From positions 1 to 32,814 of the IMG/VR virus record IMGVR_UViG_3300046167_000022: 32,814 bases of DNA. The stretch is one strand, 5' to 3'. Each line of letters starts with the position of its first letter. The first letter of the stretch is position 1. Source of the DNA: a virus. A program made the translations under genes and the position numbers. Of this stretch, positions 31,976-32,814 are shown piece after piece. Below the pieces are notes generated by a model. That model did not search any database and was not told the origin of the DNA. It saw nothing but the letters and a program-made list of their open reading frames with translations.

Positions 31976-32366
31976 TGTTGGTGTATTCTCCTTCAATAGG
32001 GTCATTGGAGTTGTCATTATTCTGTGATGAGATGGTACTAGGGACACCTGAGATAGTAATTTGTACAGACTGTCTACCACCAGCACTATCCTTCTCAAAG
32101 TAACTAAGGGGTAACATCCTGTCCATGACTAGTTTCCAAGCTGCTGCTTGATTCTTATGGTCATCATTAAGTGCTGCATCAAATATACTGTCTAACACTC
32201 TACGGGACTTAGGGCTAGCTAACATCCTAGCCTTGTACTCATTGATAATTGAAGCATCACCTTTAGGTCTACCTACCTTACCTCTAGAGCCAGTAGTCTT
32301 CTCAACTATCTCACCCTTCCTAGGTCTACCTCGCTTACGCTTTGGAGGATCATCTTGATTATCCAT
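31965..32366 (-). CDS. Small terminase subunit candidate with AT-hook-like N-terminus
   Basis: This 133-aa protein is the first late gene after promoter P1 and lies two genes before the large terminase. The N-terminus has two GRP motifs in basic surroundings (PKRKRGRPRKGE and KVGRPKGD), as in AT-hooks that bind the minor groove of AT-rich DNA. A helical middle follows (NEYKARMLASPKSRRVLDSI, then HKNQAAAWKLVMDRMLPLSY). The C-terminus is Ser/Asn/Asp-rich and probably disordered. Recognition of the packaging site by the small terminase fits all of this. The ribosome site is AAGGTAAA. Confidence 0.78.
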   Translation of the reverse strand: MDNQDDPPKRKRGRPRKGEIVEKTTGSRGKVGRPKGDASIINEYKARMLASPKSRRVLDSIFDAALNDDHKNQAAAWKLVMDRMLPLSYFEKDSAGGRQSVQITISGVPSTISSQNNDNSNDPIEGEYTNNDV

Positions 32367-32403
32367 AATGTATTTACCTTAACATTCTTTAAGATACCTC
32401 TTT

Positions 32404-32432
32404 ATTATAGCATACTTTTTAGCGTTTGTCAA
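32404..32432 (-). promoter_or_regulatory. Late promoter P1, perfect sigma70 consensus
   Basis: On the - strand: TTGACA (32432-32427), 17-base spacer, TATAAT (32409-32404), with extended -10 TG (GTATGCTATAAT). It drives the small terminase at 32366 and the operon beyond. The downstream leader also resembles that of P2, both containing AAGGTAAA-type sequence before the ATG. Confidence 0.92.
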
Positions 32433-32453
32433 GTACTTTTTACTGTTATTTTC

Positions 32454-32476
32454 TTGACTGAGTCAAAGTTTTGACT
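32454..32476. promoter_or_regulatory. Operator-like triple TTGACT element upstream of P1
   Basis: TTGACT (32454-32459), its inverse AGTCAAA (32461-32467) and TTTGACT (32470-32476) form two overlapping inverted repeats, the second with perfect 7-base arms and a 2-base centre. It starts 22 bases upstream of the -35 box of P1. A dimeric regulator or activator site is likely, but no such regulator gene is recognised here. Confidence 0.5.
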
Positions 32477-32636
32477 TTACTTGTGTTAACAAGAGGTTAC
32501 ATAAGTTAGTAAATGCTTACTTTTTTATTAATTTACTGTTGTTTTCTAAATTCTACTTTTGAGTACTGGAGTGCCTACTACAATTATTCATCAGCGCCAC
32601 AGCCCCTCCCCCGTACCCAATCTGTTAGCCCACCTT

Positions 32637-32793
32637 AGTACAACAGTTAGACTTAGGCGCACCACAGAGTACAACAGTTAGACTTAGGCGCACCACCTGG
32701 CGCTAACGGTTAGACTTAGGGGCGCAACAGAGTACAACAGTTAACCTAAGTCTACCTGAGAGGACTTAGCCTAACGGTTAGACTTAGGGGCGC
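32637..32793. repeat. Direct-repeat array around core TTAGACTTAGG
   Basis: Two perfect 29-base repeats (32637-32665 and 32668-32696) are followed by two perfect 23-base repeats that begin CTAACGGTTAG (32703-32725 and 32771-32793). All four contain TTAGACTTAGG. Between the latter two is an inverted copy, CCTAAGTCTA at 32745-32754. The array resembles iterons or the CCTAAAG-type short repeats that flank T7 terminal repeats. Confidence 0.85.
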
Positions 32794-32814
32794 TTGAGAA
32801 TGCTGAAGAGTGTG

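Larger units (their letters stand above)
32367..32814. other. Non-coding terminal region (448 bases)
   Basis: I find no convincing gene here. From left to right it holds the leader and promoter P1 of the late arm, the TTGACT triple element, an AT-rich tract with a short AGTAA-ATGC-TTACT hairpin (32509-32522), a C-rich stretch near 32600-32620 and then the long direct-repeat array up to the window edge. I do not see a good + strand promoter, which the early genes would need if the window ends are joined. Confidence 0.7.

Noticed and set aside
32509-32528. AGTAA-ATGC-TTACT hairpin followed by T6 as a + strand terminator
   Set aside because: The stem is only five AT-rich pairs and no + strand gene precedes it; too weak to call.
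32513-32638. 41-aa + strand frame with a hydrophobic signal-like start
   Set aside because: The only purine-rich upstream site (AAGAGG) is about 16 bases away, too far, and the frame runs into the repeat array; it is probably chance.

Overview
The window reads as most or all of the genome of a strictly lytic podovirus with a T7-like gene set. It has a gp2.5-type SSB, a primase-helicase, a family A DNA polymerase, endonuclease I, a gp11-like tail adaptor, portal, scaffold, capsid and terminase genes. I see no integrase, no lysogeny repressor, no tRNA and no phage RNA polymerase. Late genes instead carry near-perfect bacterial sigma70 promoters, so transcription is inferred to use the host polymerase. 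Base composition is moderate. The gene mix (class I ribonucleotide reductase, MazG-like, DUF3310, S74 tail fibre, GTA-type 3TM holin, DUF6321-like protein) is typical of marine and freshwater podoviruses of Proteobacteria. The exact host cannot be read from the sequence.

Layout: genes at 50-11177 all run on + and form the takeover and replication module. Genes at 11210-32366 all run on - and form the virion and lysis module. The two arms converge on a bidirectional terminator hairpin at 11186-11202. At 50-1253 there are six small early genes, two of them Cys4 zinc ribbons. A long hairpin (1282-1343) precedes the replication genes: SSB (1374), primase-helicase (1732), DNA polymerase (3365), a GIY-YIG endonuclease (5067), a Cas4/RecB-like Fe-S nuclease (5602), endonuclease I (6449), small helpers and DUF3310 (7000). 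The nucleotide-supply genes are nrdA (7358), a MazG-like protein (9880) and nrdB (10182). Nearly all of these genes overlap by a few bases, which suggests a translationally coupled operon.

The late arm, in transcription order from the right, is: promoter P1 (32404-32432), small terminase, M15 endolysin, a 58-aa GTG-started gene, large terminase, two small basic proteins, portal, four more small proteins, then a second almost identical promoter P2 (26661-26689). P2 serves a hypothetical gene, a zinc ribbon, scaffold and major capsid protein. After a hairpin terminator at 24277-24306 come a 3TM holin, an 806-aa Gly-rich protein, tail adaptor, tail nozzle candidate, a 1019-aa repeat-built S74 tail fibre, two small genes (one XhlA-like) and three candidate internal virion (ejection) proteins.

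The last ~450 bases (32367-32814) hold no convincing gene. They carry promoter P1, an operator-like triple TTGACT element and an array of long direct repeats around the core TTAGACTTAGG. This is the best candidate for an origin, packaging or terminal-repeat region. If the two ends of the window join, this segment lies between the divergently transcribed early and late arms.
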